From: Actinomycetota bacterium
Lineage (GTDB): Bacteria; Actinomycetota; Geothermincolia; Geothermincolales; RBG-13-55-18
Length of the DNA: 64,000 nt
Assembly (NCBI GenBank): GCA_014360655.1
Contig: JACIXC010000008.1
Coordinates: forward strand, 62,001 to 126,000
Direction: 5' to 3'
Below the pieces are notes generated by a model, which saw only the letters and a list, made by a program, of their open reading frames with translations, made no database searches and had not been told where the DNA came from. This document shows, one piece after another, positions 1 through 9,692 of the stretch (positions within the stretch are counted from its first letter, which is position 1; every line of letters starts with the position of its first letter). A program made the position numbers and the translations under genes.

Positions 1-1
1 G

Positions 2-586
2 GCCTTCTACTCCGTGGAGATCGCGCGCCGCATGGAGCTGGACGAGGACTACGTGCGCCTGGTGGAAAGGGCGGCCAACCTCATGGATATCGGGATGCTG
101 CAGGTAGCGGGGGATCTCTCCGAGACCGCCTTCAGGGCGGGGGAGCTTGTCCCCGCCGACAAGGAGCTGATCAAGCAACATCCCCGGCTGGGTGCGGAGA
201 TGTTGGCGGCCATCCGTCCCAACTGGGAACTCATCCCGCTGGTGCGAAGCCACCACGAGTGGTGGAACGGGATGGGATACCCGGACGGCCTGAAGGGCGA
301 GTCCATCCCCCTGGGAGCCCGCATCCTCAGCGTGGCGGACGCCTTCGTGGCCATGACCTCCTGGCGCGCCTACCGCGAGGTCATGGAGGTCAAGGAGGCC
401 ATCGGGGAGATAAACGCCTACAGCGGGGTGCAGTTCGATCCCCGGGTGGTCAACGCCTTTCTGGCGGTGATGACGCCGCGCATATACGCCATGGATGCGG
501 ACGAGGCCGGGAGGGAGGAGGTCAGGCTGCTCAGGGAGATAAACCTGCAGCAACCCTCGACGGGCGGGAGCCACCACCCCATCTAG
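2..586 (+). CDS. HD-GYP domain protein, 5' end outside window
   Basis: The reading frame is open from base 2, so the true start lies upstream; 194 residues are visible. The C-terminal half of an HD-GYP output domain is clear: HHEWWNGMGYPDGL followed by the IPLGARILSVADAFVAMTS stretch. HD-GYP proteins usually hydrolyse cyclic di-GMP or related dinucleotides. The signature normally reading HDIGK is here MDIGM (near base 85), so the metal-binding histidine and the lysine are missing and the domain may be a non-catalytic sensor. The next gene is 360 bases away. Family assignment is firm; activity is doubtful. Confidence 0.85.
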   Translation, partial: AFYSVEIARRMELDEDYVRLVERAANLMDIGMLQVAGDLSETAFRAGELVPADKELIKQHPRLGAEMLAAIRPNWELIPLVRSHHEWWNGMGYPDGLKGESIPLGARILSVADAFVAMTSWRAYREVMEVKEAIGEINAYSGVQFDPRVVNAFLAVMTPRIYAMDADEAGREEVRLLREINLQQPSTGGSHHPI

Positions 587-945
587 GCTTCCCCTGCCGA
601 TCCCGGGAGGGCGTTGCCCGCGCCCGCATGGACGCGAGAAAAGGCTTTCTATCCCGGGGTCACCCTCGATCGCTTTGCCCGCGCCCGCGTAGATGCGAGA
701 CGACCCGCGCGGATGCAGTGCCGCGCTTACGCGGGTGCAAGACCGCCTGCAGGGACCCGACCCCACCGGGGGGACCGTGACAGGAGACCCGGGCATGCGG
801 CTTACCATCGCCTGCACGCCATACTCGCTGGAACTTGCGAGTAGGGCATGAGGTCCCGCGGGAAACCCCCCACGCCTTTCTCGCGTCGAAGTGAATATGA
901 TATTTTAGAGCGGCGGACTTCCGCGGGTGAGATCAAGGAGACTGC
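587..945. other. intergenic region without a gene
   Basis: No convincing gene is seen. Two imperfect copies of a roughly 25-base GC-rich stretch start near 617 and 677 (both begin cccgcgcccgc). A TATGAT hexamer at 896-901 is a possible -10 box for the lipoprotein gene starting at 946. Confidence 0.4.
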
Positions 946-1809
946 ATGAGACACAAGGTGGGGTTTGCGGCCCTGGTCCTAATGGCGGCGGGCACGGCAC
1001 TGATCATCGTCGCCTGCGGGGGAGGCAATCCGGAGGGCCTGCTCAAGCGGGAGGTGCCTGAGAACGCCACTCCCGAGAAGATCATGCTTGAGGGCCTGAA
1101 CGCCACCGACGAGGTGCGCAGCCTCCACTACATATTCGACTACTCCTTCCTCATCCCTCCCACGGGCAAGCAGCCCTATACCGGCGAGGTCAGGCTGACC
1201 GGGGAGGGGGATTACGACGCCGTGACGGAGAACGCCATGGCCCACCTCTTGTGGTCCACCATCGAGCGCGAGTTCGACTACGTGCTCTACGAGGGCGTGC
1301 AGTACTACCGCGTGGAGGAATCGGGCCCCTGGTACGAGCTCCCGGCCGGCTCCAACCTGAACATCCCGAGCGTGTCGGAGATCACCAGGAACACCGCAGA
1401 GTACATGGACAATTTCCAGAAGATAACCCGCCTCGCGGACGAGGTGGTCAACGGCAGGGATTGTTACCACATCGCCATGGTGCCCAACTTCGACGCCATC
1501 ATGCAGAACGAGGAGTTCCTCAACATGATCAAGGGCGAGCGGGAGGAGCTGGACGAGGAGACCATGGCCAAGCTCGAGGAGATCAAGCGGGAGCTGAAGG
1601 AGGCCAGCGTCAATTACGAGTACTGGTTCGACAAGGAATACCTCGTGCTGCGGCGCACCCTCTACAACATCGAGATGCAGGAGCAGGGGGACGAGAAGAG
1701 CCCCTCCTTCACCGTGAAGGTGATCATGGAGATAGACTTCCCCACCTATAACCAGAAAGTGGTGATAAGCAAGCCGGAACCCACCATGCTGCACAAGGGT
1801 TCCACCTAG
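946..1809 (+). CDS. lipoprotein, LolA/LppX-like beta-fold (tandem copy 1)
   Basis: This 287-residue protein begins with a lipoprotein signal: a charged start, a hydrophobic run and a lipobox ending at Cys24 (IVAC). The rest resembles exported lipoproteins of the LolA/LprG/DUF6612 type, with alternating strands, phrases such as EGVQYYRVEESGPWYELP, and a helical acidic segment near residues 185-225. It probably sits on the outer face of the cytoplasmic membrane; a role in lipid or substrate binding is inference from the fold class. AAGGAG lies six bases before the ATG. The next gene is a paralogue in the same direction, 34 bases on, so the two likely form an operon. Confidence 0.7.
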   Translation: MRHKVGFAALVLMAAGTALIIVACGGGNPEGLLKREVPENATPEKIMLEGLNATDEVRSLHYIFDYSFLIPPTGKQPYTGEVRLTGEGDYDAVTENAMAHLLWSTIEREFDYVLYEGVQYYRVEESGPWYELPAGSNLNIPSVSEITRNTAEYMDNFQKITRLADEVVNGRDCYHIAMVPNFDAIMQNEEFLNMIKGEREELDEETMAKLEEIKRELKEASVNYEYWFDKEYLVLRRTLYNIEMQEQGDEKSPSFTVKVIMEIDFPTYNQKVVISKPEPTMLHKGST

Positions 1810-1843
1810 CAGGCAGGGATGGGGCAGGCGGAGAGGAGGGACC

Positions 1844-2665
1844 TTGCGCGCAAGGGCTTTTCGCGCGTTGCCGTTCTGTTTGCTGGCCGCCGCCGTCGTC
1901 GTGGCGACCCTCGCGGTGGGATGCGGGGGAAAACGCGACTACGGGCGGGAACTGCGGGAGGCGGCGGAGAGGGCCGTGGCCGCGGGGAGCTTCCATGCCC
2001 AGCTCAACGCCGTCATCACCCCCCTCGAGGGCGCTTCCGGCATGGGGCTTACCGCGCAGGGCGACGCCTGGATGGACATGGACCCCGTCGCGGCGGAGGC
2101 GAGGCTCACCGTCCTCGGCATGGAGATCTCGCTGCGCTACAAGGAGGACAGGGTTTACCTGCAGATGGGGGGAGTGTGGTACGAGGTCCCGGCATCCACC
2201 CTGCGGGAGATGGGATGGGGCGAGGGGACCCTGGCCGCCGTCGTGGGCGTCCTGGCGTCCGCTCCCGAGATGGTCTCGCATGCCTCCTCGCTGGAAGAGG
2301 CGGGTCTCAAGAAGGTGGGCGGGCGCGATTGCACGGAACTGGCGGTGACCCTGGACATGCAGGCGGTCACCGGCATGGAGTCGGTGCGCAAGCTGGCCCG
2401 GGAGCTGGACATGTCCCAGGAGGAGCTGCTGGCGTTCCTGGAGGAGGCCGAGCCCGAGATGCGCGTGTGCGTGCAGCGTGACGAGCCGGTCATCAGGCAG
2501 ATATACCTCGCCTTCAGCAGCGAGCTTCCCGAGGTGGGCGGCCTTGCGGGCCTGGGGCTTCTCCCGGAGAGGGCGCGCGTGGAGTTGACCATGGACCTTC
2601 CGGACTACGGCATGGAGGTGGAGGTGGAGGCGCCCTCCGGAGCCAGGCCGTTCAAGGGCTTCTGA
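1844..2665 (+). CDS. lipoprotein, LolA/LppX-like beta-fold (tandem copy 2)
   Basis: A TTG start is chosen because GGAGAGGAGGG precedes it by three bases and the signal peptide then reads correctly, with the lipobox at Cys27 (LAVGC). The 273-residue product shares layout with the gene before it: an exported lipoprotein with a strand-rich N-terminal half (VYLQMGGVWYEVP matches QYYRVEESGPWYELP in the neighbour), a central helical region and a final strand pair. It is therefore a diverged tandem duplicate. The ligand is unknown. No terminator is visible between this gene and glyQ. Confidence 0.68.
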   Translation: MRARAFRALPFCLLAAAVVVATLAVGCGGKRDYGRELREAAERAVAAGSFHAQLNAVITPLEGASGMGLTAQGDAWMDMDPVAAEARLTVLGMEISLRYKEDRVYLQMGGVWYEVPASTLREMGWGEGTLAAVVGVLASAPEMVSHASSLEEAGLKKVGGRDCTELAVTLDMQAVTGMESVRKLARELDMSQEELLAFLEEAEPEMRVCVQRDEPVIRQIYLAFSSELPEVGGLAGLGLLPERARVELTMDLPDYGMEVEVEAPSGARPFKGF

Positions 2666-2900
2666 TGCCGTGTATCACGTGAATCCCGGGCTCGCCGTCC
2701 GTGGGATCTTTCATGACGACGCACGTCACGCGAGCACCGGGGTCGAAGCCGGTCGCATCTTTCCCGACGCACATGATCCCCGCCCAACGTCCTTTCTCTT
2801 GTTTGCCGGGGAAAAGCAACGTCTCTCCCGTCAAGGATATCTTTGTCGCCATGCATCCCGGGCCGCTGCGGGCATCTACTAACCGCGGGCGGCTAGGTGT

Positions 2901-2906
2901 TATCAT
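2901..2906 (+). promoter_or_regulatory. possible extended -10 box of glyQS
   Basis: TATCAT preceded by TG and one base fits an extended -10 element about 30 bases ahead of the glyQ start. The -35 region is weak. No T-box leader is visible in this 270-base intergenic region. Confidence 0.35.
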
Positions 2907-2936
2907 AGCCCTGTTCGCACTTAGGGAGGTCAAGGG

Positions 2937-3812
2937 ATGTATTTTCAGGACATGATCATGGCCCTGCAGGCCTACTGGACGGAGCGCGGCTGCCTGCTGG
3001 CCCAGCCCTACGACCTGGAGGTGGGCGCGGGGACCTTCAACCCCGCCACCTTCCTGCGTGCCCTGGGGCCCGAGCCCTGGAAGGTGGCCTACGTGGAACC
3101 CTCGCGCCGTCCCACCGACGGGCGCTACGCCGAGAACCCCAACCGCCTGCACCAGCACACCCAGTTCCAGGTGATCCTCAAGCCCTCGCCCGACGACGTG
3201 CAGGACGTCTATCTCGCTTCCCTGCGCGCACTGGGGATCGACCCCGCCGACCACGACGTGCGCTTCGTGGAGGACGACTGGGAGAGCCCCACCCTGGGGG
3301 CATGGGGCCTGGGCTGGGAGGTTTGGCTGGACGGCATGGAGATAACCCAGTTCACATACTTCCAGCAGGTGGGCTCGCTCGACTGCCGCCCGGTCTCCGT
3401 TGAGCTCACCTACGGCATGGAGAGGCTGGCCATGTACGTGCAGGAGGTGGACGACGTCTTCGACCTGCGCTGGAACGAACAGCTGACCTACGGCGAGGTG
3501 CAGCGGCGGGCGGAGGTGGAGTGGAGCACCTACTGTTTCGACGAGGCCGACACCTCCATGGTGGGCGAGCTCTTCGAGCGCCACGAGGCCGAGGCCGGCA
3601 GGCTCCTCGCCAGGGGGCTGGTGCTCCCCGCCTACGACTGCGTGCTGCGTTGCTCCCATCTCTTCAATATCCTGGACGCGCGCGGGGTGATCAGCGTTAC
3701 CGAGCGCACCGGTTACATCGCTCGCATAAGGGACCTGGCGCGCGGGGTGGCCTCCGCCTACCTGGCCCAGAGGGAGGAGATGGGATTTCCCCTCCTGAAG
3801 GGAGGTTCCTGA
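2937..3812 (+). CDS. glyQ: glycyl-tRNA synthetase alpha subunit
   Basis: This 291-residue protein is the catalytic class II alpha subunit of the alpha2beta2 glycyl-tRNA synthetase, which charges tRNA-Gly with glycine in the cytoplasm. It runs the usual family length and shows the conserved start [14 protein letters not shown], the [19 protein letters not shown] motif, and the [10 protein letters not shown] and [12 protein letters not shown] motifs of the active site. AGGGAGG lies upstream of the ATG. The stop codon is one base from the glyS start, so the subunits are co-translated in one operon. Confidence 0.97.
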   Translation: MYFQDMIMALQAYWTERGCLLAQPYDLEVGAGTFNPATFLRALGPEPWKVAYVEPSRRPTDGRYAENPNRLHQHTQFQVILKPSPDDVQDVYLASLRALGIDPADHDVRFVEDDWESPTLGAWGLGWEVWLDGMEITQFTYFQQVGSLDCRPVSVELTYGMERLAMYVQEVDDVFDLRWNEQLTYGEVQRRAEVEWSTYCFDEADTSMVGELFERHEAEAGRLLARGLVLPAYDCVLRCSHLFNILDARGVISVTERTGYIARIRDLARGVASAYLAQREEMGFPLLKGGS

Positions 3813-3813
3813 T

Positions 3814-5904
3814 ATGCCCGGGGACGCTTCGCGCGATTTTCTCCTGGAGATCGGGAGCGAGGAGCTCCCCTGGGGCGCGGTGCAGGACGGCAGGGAGCAG
3901 TTGCGGGCCAACCTGGCGGCCCTGCTGGAACGCGAGAGGCTCTCCTGGGAGGGGATGGAGGTCTACTCCACCCCGCGGCGCCTCGCGGTCCTGGTGCGCG
4001 GCCTGGCCGGTAGGCAGGCGGACCTGGAGACGGAGGTGCGGGGGCCGTCGCGCTCCGCGGCCTTCGACGGGGAAGGAAGGCCCACCGCGGCGGCGGAGGG
4101 CTTCGCCCGTTCGCGCGGCTTGCGCGTCGAGGACCTGCGGGTGAGGGAGACCGGGAAAGGGGAATTCGTCTTCGCGGTGGTGAGGGAGGAGGGCAGGCCC
4201 ACCCGGGACATATTGCCGGGTCTTACGGAGGAGCTCGTGCGCTCCTTTTCCTTCCGCAAGTCAATGCGCTGGGGCGCGGGGGAGTTCCGCTTCGCGCGGC
4301 CCGTGCGCTGGCTGCTGGCTCTCTACGGCGAGGAGGTCGTGCCGCTCGAGGCGGCTGGACTGCAGGCGGGGAGGATGACACGCGGCCATCGCTTCCTCTG
4401 CGGCGGCGAGGTGGAGATAAGGCGCCCCGACGAATACCTGGAGGCCCTGCGCCGCTCCTGCGTCCTGGCGGACGAGGCGGAGAGGCGGAGGGCCATCGAG
4501 GAGGGCGTCACGGAAGCCCTGGGCGGTAAGGGCATGCGCGCGGTCCCCTCAGAGGATACCCTGGATGAGGTCGTGGACCTGGTGGAATACCCCCACGTGC
4601 TGCTGGGCGGCTTCGAGGAGGGGTTCCTGGACCTCCCGCGCGAGGTGCTGGTGACGGCCATGCAGGAGCATCAGCGCTACTTCCCGGTGGAAAGGGACGA
4701 CGGCGGGCTCGCCGCGGCCTTCCTGGTGGTCCACAACGGCGATCCGGCAAAGGGAGAGGTCATCCGCAGGGGGCACGAGCGGGTGCTGCGCGCGCGCCTC
4801 GAGGACGCTTCCTTTTTCTACCAGGAAGACCTGCGCGTGCCCCTGGAGCGGCGCCTGGAGGACCTGCGCGCGGTGGTGTGGCAGGCGAAGCTGGGCACCC
4901 TTTACGACAAGGCGCAACGCCTGCGGGTGCTTTGCGGCGAGATATGCCGTTCCGCCCACCTGTCCGAGGAGGTGAGGGAGAAGGCGCAGCGCGCCGCCCT
5001 CCTCTGCAAGGCGGACCTGGTCACCTCCATGGTCACAGAGTTCCCCTCCCTGCAGGGGACCATGGGACGCATCTACGCGCTCGCTTCCGGCGAGGACGGG
5101 GAGACCGCGGCGGCGGTGGAGGAACACTACCTGCCCCGTTTCGCGGGAGACGCCCTCCCCCGCACCCTGCCGGGGGCGGTGCTCTCCCTGGCCGAGAAGG
5201 TCGACAACCTCGCCGGTTGCTTCGGTGTGGGGCTGGTGCCCAGCGGTTCCGAGGACCCCTACGGCCTGCGCCGTCAGGCCCTGGCGATACTCTCCATCCT
5301 GGCGGGATCGCGCCTGCACCTGGATCTCGCCTCCCTGTTGCGGAAGGCGGCGGAGAACCTGGCCCTCTCCGATCCCGCGGAAGTGGCGGGCGAGGTATGC
5401 GACTTCTGCCGCCAGAGGTGGCGGCAGGCCCTTATCTCCGAGGGGTTCGACCACGACCTGGTGGCCGCCGTGCTCGCGCAGGCGACGCGGGACCCCTACG
5501 AGGCACGCCTGCGCCTCGAGGCCCTGCAGGACGCGCGCCGCGAGGGCCTGCTGCAGAAGGCCTACACGGGCTTCGAGCGTTGCTACAACCTCTCCCGCAA
5601 GGCGGAGAACCCGCGCCTGGCGGAGGAGCTGCTGGTCGAGGAGGCCGAGAAGGACCTCTACTCCCGGCTGGTGTGGGCGCAGGAGCCCTTAAGGGGATAC
5701 CTGGACGCGGGGGAGCACGGCGCCGCCCTGGACGTCCTGCTCGCGCTCGCTCCCCACGTGGATCGCTTCTTCTCGGAGATATTCGTCATGGGCGATGACG
5801 AGCGGCTGCGCGAAAACAGGCTGGCTCTGCTCCACGCGGTCGCCTCGCTCTTCCTCGAGTTCGCCGACTTCAGCCAGGTGGTGACCGAGGGGACCGGATC
5901 GTAG
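3814..5904 (+). CDS. glyS: glycyl-tRNA synthetase beta subunit
   Basis: This 696-residue protein is the beta subunit that binds tRNA and the anticodon for the bacterial two-subunit glycyl-tRNA synthetase. The start LLEIGSEELPWGAV is characteristic, as are the MRWGAGEFRFARPVRWLLAL and TAMQEHQRYFPVE segments. The C-terminal third is the helical DALR-type anticodon-binding domain ending IFVMGDDERLRENRLALL. Its ATG lies one base after the glyQ stop with GGGAGG upstream. Confidence 0.97.
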   Translation: MPGDASRDFLLEIGSEELPWGAVQDGREQLRANLAALLERERLSWEGMEVYSTPRRLAVLVRGLAGRQADLETEVRGPSRSAAFDGEGRPTAAAEGFARSRGLRVEDLRVRETGKGEFVFAVVREEGRPTRDILPGLTEELVRSFSFRKSMRWGAGEFRFARPVRWLLALYGEEVVPLEAAGLQAGRMTRGHRFLCGGEVEIRRPDEYLEALRRSCVLADEAERRRAIEEGVTEALGGKGMRAVPSEDTLDEVVDLVEYPHVLLGGFEEGFLDLPREVLVTAMQEHQRYFPVERDDGGLAAAFLVVHNGDPAKGEVIRRGHERVLRARLEDASFFYQEDLRVPLERRLEDLRAVVWQAKLGTLYDKAQRLRVLCGEICRSAHLSEEVREKAQRAALLCKADLVTSMVTEFPSLQGTMGRIYALASGEDGETAAAVEEHYLPRFAGDALPRTLPGAVLSLAEKVDNLAGCFGVGLVPSGSEDPYGLRRQALAILSILAGSRLHLDLASLLRKAAENLALSDPAEVAGEVCDFCRQRWRQALISEGFDHDLVAAVLAQATRDPYEARLRLEALQDARREGLLQKAYTGFERCYNLSRKAENPRLAEELLVEEAEKDLYSRLVWAQEPLRGYLDAGEHGAALDVLLALAPHVDRFFSEIFVMGDDERLRENRLALLHAVASLFLEFADFSQVVTEGTGS

Positions 5905-6012
5905 GCTCCCGGGAAGGGCGGAAAGCGGAGAAATCGATTATAGATTATAATTTCACTGTTTTATTCCGGAGGATATGGGTAACGTGTACAGGTAGAAAGG
6001 CGAGAAGGCGAG

Positions 6013-8682
6013 GTGGAAGAGGAGATGACGGCGACCAAGTACGTATACGACTTCGAAGAGGGCGACGCCAGCATGAAAAGGCTCCTGGGCGGCAAGGGTT
6101 CCAACCTGGCCGAGATGACCAGGCTGGGACTGCCCGTCCCCCCCGGCTTCACCATAAGCACCGAGGCGTGCAACATCTTTTCACGCGAGGGAAAGTACCC
6201 CGACGGGCTGCAGGAGGAGGTGGAGGAACACCTGCGGCGCCTGGAGGAGAAGATGGGCAAGCGGCTCGGGGACAAGGATGACCCCCTGCTGGTCTCCGTG
6301 CGCTCCGGCGCCGCCATCTCCATGCCGGGTATGATGGACACCGTCCTCAACCTAGGCCTGAACGACGAGTCGGTCAGGGGACTGGCCGCGCAGACCGGCG
6401 ACGAGCGCTTCGCCTACGACGCCTACCGCCGCTTCATCCAGATGTTCGCGGACATCGTCATGGGGGTGGAGCGCGACCTCTTCGAGGAGGAGATAAACCG
6501 CAGGAAGCAGGAGAGGGGCGTTTCCCTGGACGTGGAGCTCACCGCCGAGGACTGGAAGGACCTGGTGGAGAAGTTCAAGGCCATCGTGCGCGAGAAGGCG
6601 GGCAGGGATTTCCCCTCCGACCCGCGCGAGCAGCTCGACCTGGCCATCCGGGCCGTCTTCGGTTCCTGGAACAACCCCCGTGCCATAACCTACCGCAAGC
6701 AGTACGACATCCCCGAAGACCTGGGAACGGCGGTCAACGTGCAGACCATGGTCTTCGGTAACAAGGGAGATGACTCCGCCACCGGGGTGTGCTTCACCCG
6801 CAACCCCTCCACGGGCGAGGCGCGGCGCTTCGGAGAGTACCTGGTCAACGCCCAGGGCGAGGACGTGGTGGCGGGGATACGCACCCCCAGGAGCCTCGAG
6901 GAGCTGGAGCGGGAGATGCCCGACCTCTACCGGCAGTTGACCGGGGTGATGGACAGGCTGGAGAAGCATTACCGGGACATGCAGGACATAGAGTTCACCA
7001 TCGAGCAGGGCAAGCTCTACATGCTGCAGACCCGCACCGGTAAGCGCACTGCCGCGGCCGCCCTGAAGATCGCGGTGGACATGGTCGAGGAGGGCCTCAT
7101 CAGCAAGGAGGAGGCGGTGTCGCGGGTGCAGCCCGACCAGCTCGACCAGCTGCTGCACCCCCGCCTCGATCCCGACGCCACTTACGACGTCATCGCCAAG
7201 GGTCTGCCTGCATCGCCGGGGGCGGCGGTGGGCGAGGTGGTCTTCGACGCCGACACGGCGGAGGTGAGGGGCTCGCGGGGCGAGAAGGTCATCCTTGTGC
7301 GCTGGGAGACAACCCCTGACGACATACACGGCATCATCAACGCGCAGGGCGTGCTCACCAGCCACGGGGGCATGACCAGCCACGCGGCGGTGGTAGCCCG
7401 CGGCATGGGCAAGCCCTGCATCTGCGGCGCGGAGGCGGTGAAGATCAACCAGGCCGAGCGCATCTTCGAGGTGAACGGCCTGGTGGTGCGGGAAGGCGAC
7501 GTCATCACCATCGACGGCACCTCGGGACGGGTGATCCTGGGCGAGGTCGGGCTCATCGAGCCCAAGGTGGACGTGAACCTGGAGAAGATCCTCACCTGGG
7601 CGAGCGAGATACGCAAGCTGGGGGTGCGCACCAACGCCGACACCCCGGAGGACGCGCGCCGCGCCCGCGACTTCGGCGCCGAGGGTATCGGCCTTTGCCG
7701 CATCGAGCACATGCTCATCGGGGAGGACCGCCTGCCCATCGTGCGCCGCATGATCCTGGCCGAGAACGAGGAGAAGCGGGAGGAAGCCCTCATGGAGCTG
7801 GAGCCCCTCCTGCGGCGCGACTTCGAGAAGATCCTGGAGATCATGGATGGATTCCCGGTCACCATCCGCCTGCTTGACCCTCCCCTGCACGAGTTCCTCC
7901 CCAACCTGGCCGACCTGCGCGTGGAGCTGGAGAGGCTGAAGCACGTCCCCGGCGAGAGGGAGGAGTACGAGGCGAAGGAGAAGCTGCTGGCACGGGTGCG
8001 CGCGGAGTCCGAGGCCAATCCCATGCTGGGCCTGCGCGGGTGCCGCGTGGGGTGCACCATGGGCGGCGTGACCGAGGCGCAGGTGCGCGCGATCATCAAG
8101 GCCGCCTGCGACCTCAAGAAGCAGGGCAAGGACCCCAGGGTGGAGATCATGATCCCCCTGGTCGCCTTCCGCAGGGAGCTGGAGATCGAGAGGGAAAAGG
8201 TGGTCAAGGTGGCCGAGGGCGTCATCGAGGCCATGGAGGTGGAGCTGGAATACCTGGTGGGAACGATGATCGAGCTGCCCCGAGCCGCCCTTACCGCCGA
8301 CAAGATCGGGGAGGTGGCGGACTTCTTCTCCTTCGGCACCAACGACCTCACGCAGACCACCCTCGGCTTCAGCCGGGACGACGCGGAAGCCAAGTTCCTC
8401 CCCCTCTACCTCGAGCAGGGCATCCTCACCGACAACCCCTTCCAGACCCTGGACGTGGAGGGCGTGGGGAAGCTGGTACGCATGGCCTGCGAGCTGGCGC
8501 AGAGCGTTAATCCCGGCATCAAGCTGGGCATATGCGGCGAGCACGGGGGAGACCCCCGCAGCATCCGCTTCTGCCACGACGTCGGCCTCCATTACGTGAG
8601 CTGCTCCCCCTTCCGGGTGCCGGTGGCCATCCTGGCGGCCGCCCATGCCGCCCTGGGAGGGGTGCAGGACGCCACGAAGTAG
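6013..8682 (+). CDS. ppdK: pyruvate, phosphate dikinase
   Basis: This enzyme interconverts pyruvate, ATP and phosphate with phosphoenolpyruvate, AMP and diphosphate, and in anaerobes often works for glycolysis or gluconeogenesis. The 889-residue protein has the N-terminal nucleotide-binding domain (GGKGSNLAEM, RSGAAISMPGMMDTVLNLGL), the phosphohistidine domain with GGMTSHAAVVARGMGKPC near residue 456, and the C-terminal PEP/pyruvate TIM barrel (GTNDLTQTTLGFSRDDAE and GICGEHGGDP). GTG at 6013 is used; ATG at 6025 is an equally plausible start. It is transcribed alone, 108 bases after glyS, inside a block whose order (glyQ, glyS, ppdK, dgt, dnaG, rpoD) is common in anaerobic Gram-positives. Confidence 0.96.
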   Translation: MEEEMTATKYVYDFEEGDASMKRLLGGKGSNLAEMTRLGLPVPPGFTISTEACNIFSREGKYPDGLQEEVEEHLRRLEEKMGKRLGDKDDPLLVSVRSGAAISMPGMMDTVLNLGLNDESVRGLAAQTGDERFAYDAYRRFIQMFADIVMGVERDLFEEEINRRKQERGVSLDVELTAEDWKDLVEKFKAIVREKAGRDFPSDPREQLDLAIRAVFGSWNNPRAITYRKQYDIPEDLGTAVNVQTMVFGNKGDDSATGVCFTRNPSTGEARRFGEYLVNAQGEDVVAGIRTPRSLEELEREMPDLYRQLTGVMDRLEKHYRDMQDIEFTIEQGKLYMLQTRTGKRTAAAALKIAVDMVEEGLISKEEAVSRVQPDQLDQLLHPRLDPDATYDVIAKGLPASPGAAVGEVVFDADTAEVRGSRGEKVILVRWETTPDDIHGIINAQGVLTSHGGMTSHAAVVARGMGKPCICGAEAVKINQAERIFEVNGLVVREGDVITIDGTSGRVILGEVGLIEPKVDVNLEKILTWASEIRKLGVRTNADTPEDARRARDFGAEGIGLCRIEHMLIGEDRLPIVRRMILAENEEKREEALMELEPLLRRDFEKILEIMDGFPVTIRLLDPPLHEFLPNLADLRVELERLKHVPGEREEYEAKEKLLARVRAESEANPMLGLRGCRVGCTMGGVTEAQVRAIIKAACDLKKQGKDPRVEIMIPLVAFRRELEIEREKVVKVAEGVIEAMEVELEYLVGTMIELPRAALTADKIGEVADFFSFGTNDLTQTTLGFSRDDAEAKFLPLYLEQGILTDNPFQTLDVEGVGKLVRMACELAQSVNPGIKLGICGEHGGDPRSIRFCHDVGLHYVSCSPFRVPVAILAAAHAALGGVQDATK

Positions 8683-8746
8683 GGGAGAGACCTCCCGGCG
8701 CCGGGCGGCGGGGGCCGCACGCGGTTCCCGCGCGAGGCGCGAAAGG

Positions 8747-8776
8747 GGGAGCCGCCTTTCGGGCGGGCGGCTTCCC
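8747..8776 (+). terminator. putative terminator after ppdK
   Basis: A GC-rich hairpin has left arm GGGAGCCGCC (8747-8756) and right arm GGCGGC-T-TCCC (8766-8776), with a nine-base loop and a short GTTT after it. The U-tract is weak. Confidence 0.45.
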
Positions 8777-8817
8777 GTTTCCCGCGGGCAGGATGACGTC
8801 ACCCGGCGCTACAATCA

Positions 8818-8860
8818 TCGTGGAAAGGTCATGGAAAGGTCATGGAAAGGTCATGGAAGG
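8818..8860 (+). repeat. 11-bp tandem repeat, almost four copies
   Basis: The unit TCATGGAAAGG repeats at 8829, 8840 and 8851, preceded by a partial copy (GTGGAAAGG) and with a one-base deletion in the last. The period is close to one helical turn. Confidence 0.85.
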
Positions 8861-9017
8861 ATCGTGGGAGAGGTCGGCTGCGTCGCGTACCCGGTTCGCG
8901 TTACGGCGGCGTCCCGTTGCGTGAAAGCCAGGGGCGGCGGTCCCGACCGTAGACCGGCGTGGTCTGAACGCTTGCGGCATTACCACCGTGCCGCGGGCGG
9001 GGAAGGAGTGATGCGAG

Positions 9018-9617
9018 GTGTACATACTGGCCGTCAACGGAAGCCCCAACCGCGAGGGTAATACCGCCTTCCTCCTGCAGGAGGTGCTGGCGGCCGCGCG
9101 GGAGGAGGGAGTGGATGGTAGATTATCCCATGTGATGGACGCCCTGAAGGGGCAGAAGAACCCCTTCTGCATGGCCTGTTCCAGTCCCTGCAAGGAGGCC
9201 TGCCACAGCAAGGACGCCGGCCTCAAGGAGCTGTGCGACGCCCTGGAGGGGGCGGCCGCGGTGGTGCTGGGAAGCCCCGTCTATTTCGGCACGGTTTCCG
9301 CCCAGCTCAAGGCGTTCTGGGACAAGACGCGCGCCATACGTTCCCGTCGCACGCTGGTTGGAAAGCCGGCGGCGGCGGTGAGCGTGGGGGCGGCCCGTTT
9401 CGGCGGCCAGGAGACCACCGTCAAGGCTTTGCACGACATGCTCCTCATCCAGGGCATGAGCCTGGTGGGGGAGGGAACGGCGGATGACGACGCGGGCCAC
9501 CAGGGAGTGTGCGGCCAGAAACCGGTCGCGGAGGACTCCTTCGCCCTCGAGAGGGCGCGCATACTGGGTAAGCGCCTGGCGCGGGAGGTGAAGAAGGCGA
9601 GGGGCGCCGCGGAATAG
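9018..9617 (+). CDS. NADPH-dependent FMN reductase family flavoprotein
   Basis: This 199-residue protein has the flavodoxin-like fold of NADPH-dependent FMN reductases and iron-sulfur flavoproteins. It shows the FMN phosphate loop NGSPNREGNTAFLL at the N-terminus and GSPVYFGTVSAQLKAFWDK at the second flavin-binding loop. Cysteines in CMACSSPCKEACHS (near residues 54-64) are where iron-sulfur flavoproteins place their cluster, so it may be an electron carrier rather than a simple reductase. GTG follows GGAAGGAG by nine bases. It is alone between ppdK and dgt, and its partner is unknown. Confidence 0.8.
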   Translation: MYILAVNGSPNREGNTAFLLQEVLAAAREEGVDGRLSHVMDALKGQKNPFCMACSSPCKEACHSKDAGLKELCDALEGAAAVVLGSPVYFGTVSAQLKAFWDKTRAIRSRRTLVGKPAAAVSVGAARFGGQETTVKALHDMLLIQGMSLVGEGTADDDAGHQGVCGQKPVAEDSFALERARILGKRLAREVKKARGAAE

Positions 9618-9692
9618 GACGCGGGGTCGCGGCGCGAGGGACGGCGCGGCGGAGAGGAGGCGCGGACGCGCTTGAGGTGAGGAGTCTCATAT

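Larger units (their letters stand above)
8683..9017. other. intergenic region with hairpin and small repeats
   Basis: No gene is seen. It holds a strong hairpin (8747-8776) and a short tandem repeat (8818-8860), both listed separately. Confidence 0.4.

Noticed and set aside
2666-2936. T-box leader ahead of glyQS
   Set aside because: I found neither the conserved T-box sequence nor a terminator hairpin.
6352-8802. 816-codon open frame opposite ppdK
   Set aside because: It is the complement of a strongly conserved enzyme in GC-rich DNA; its Leu/His/Gly/Val-rich product has no domain.
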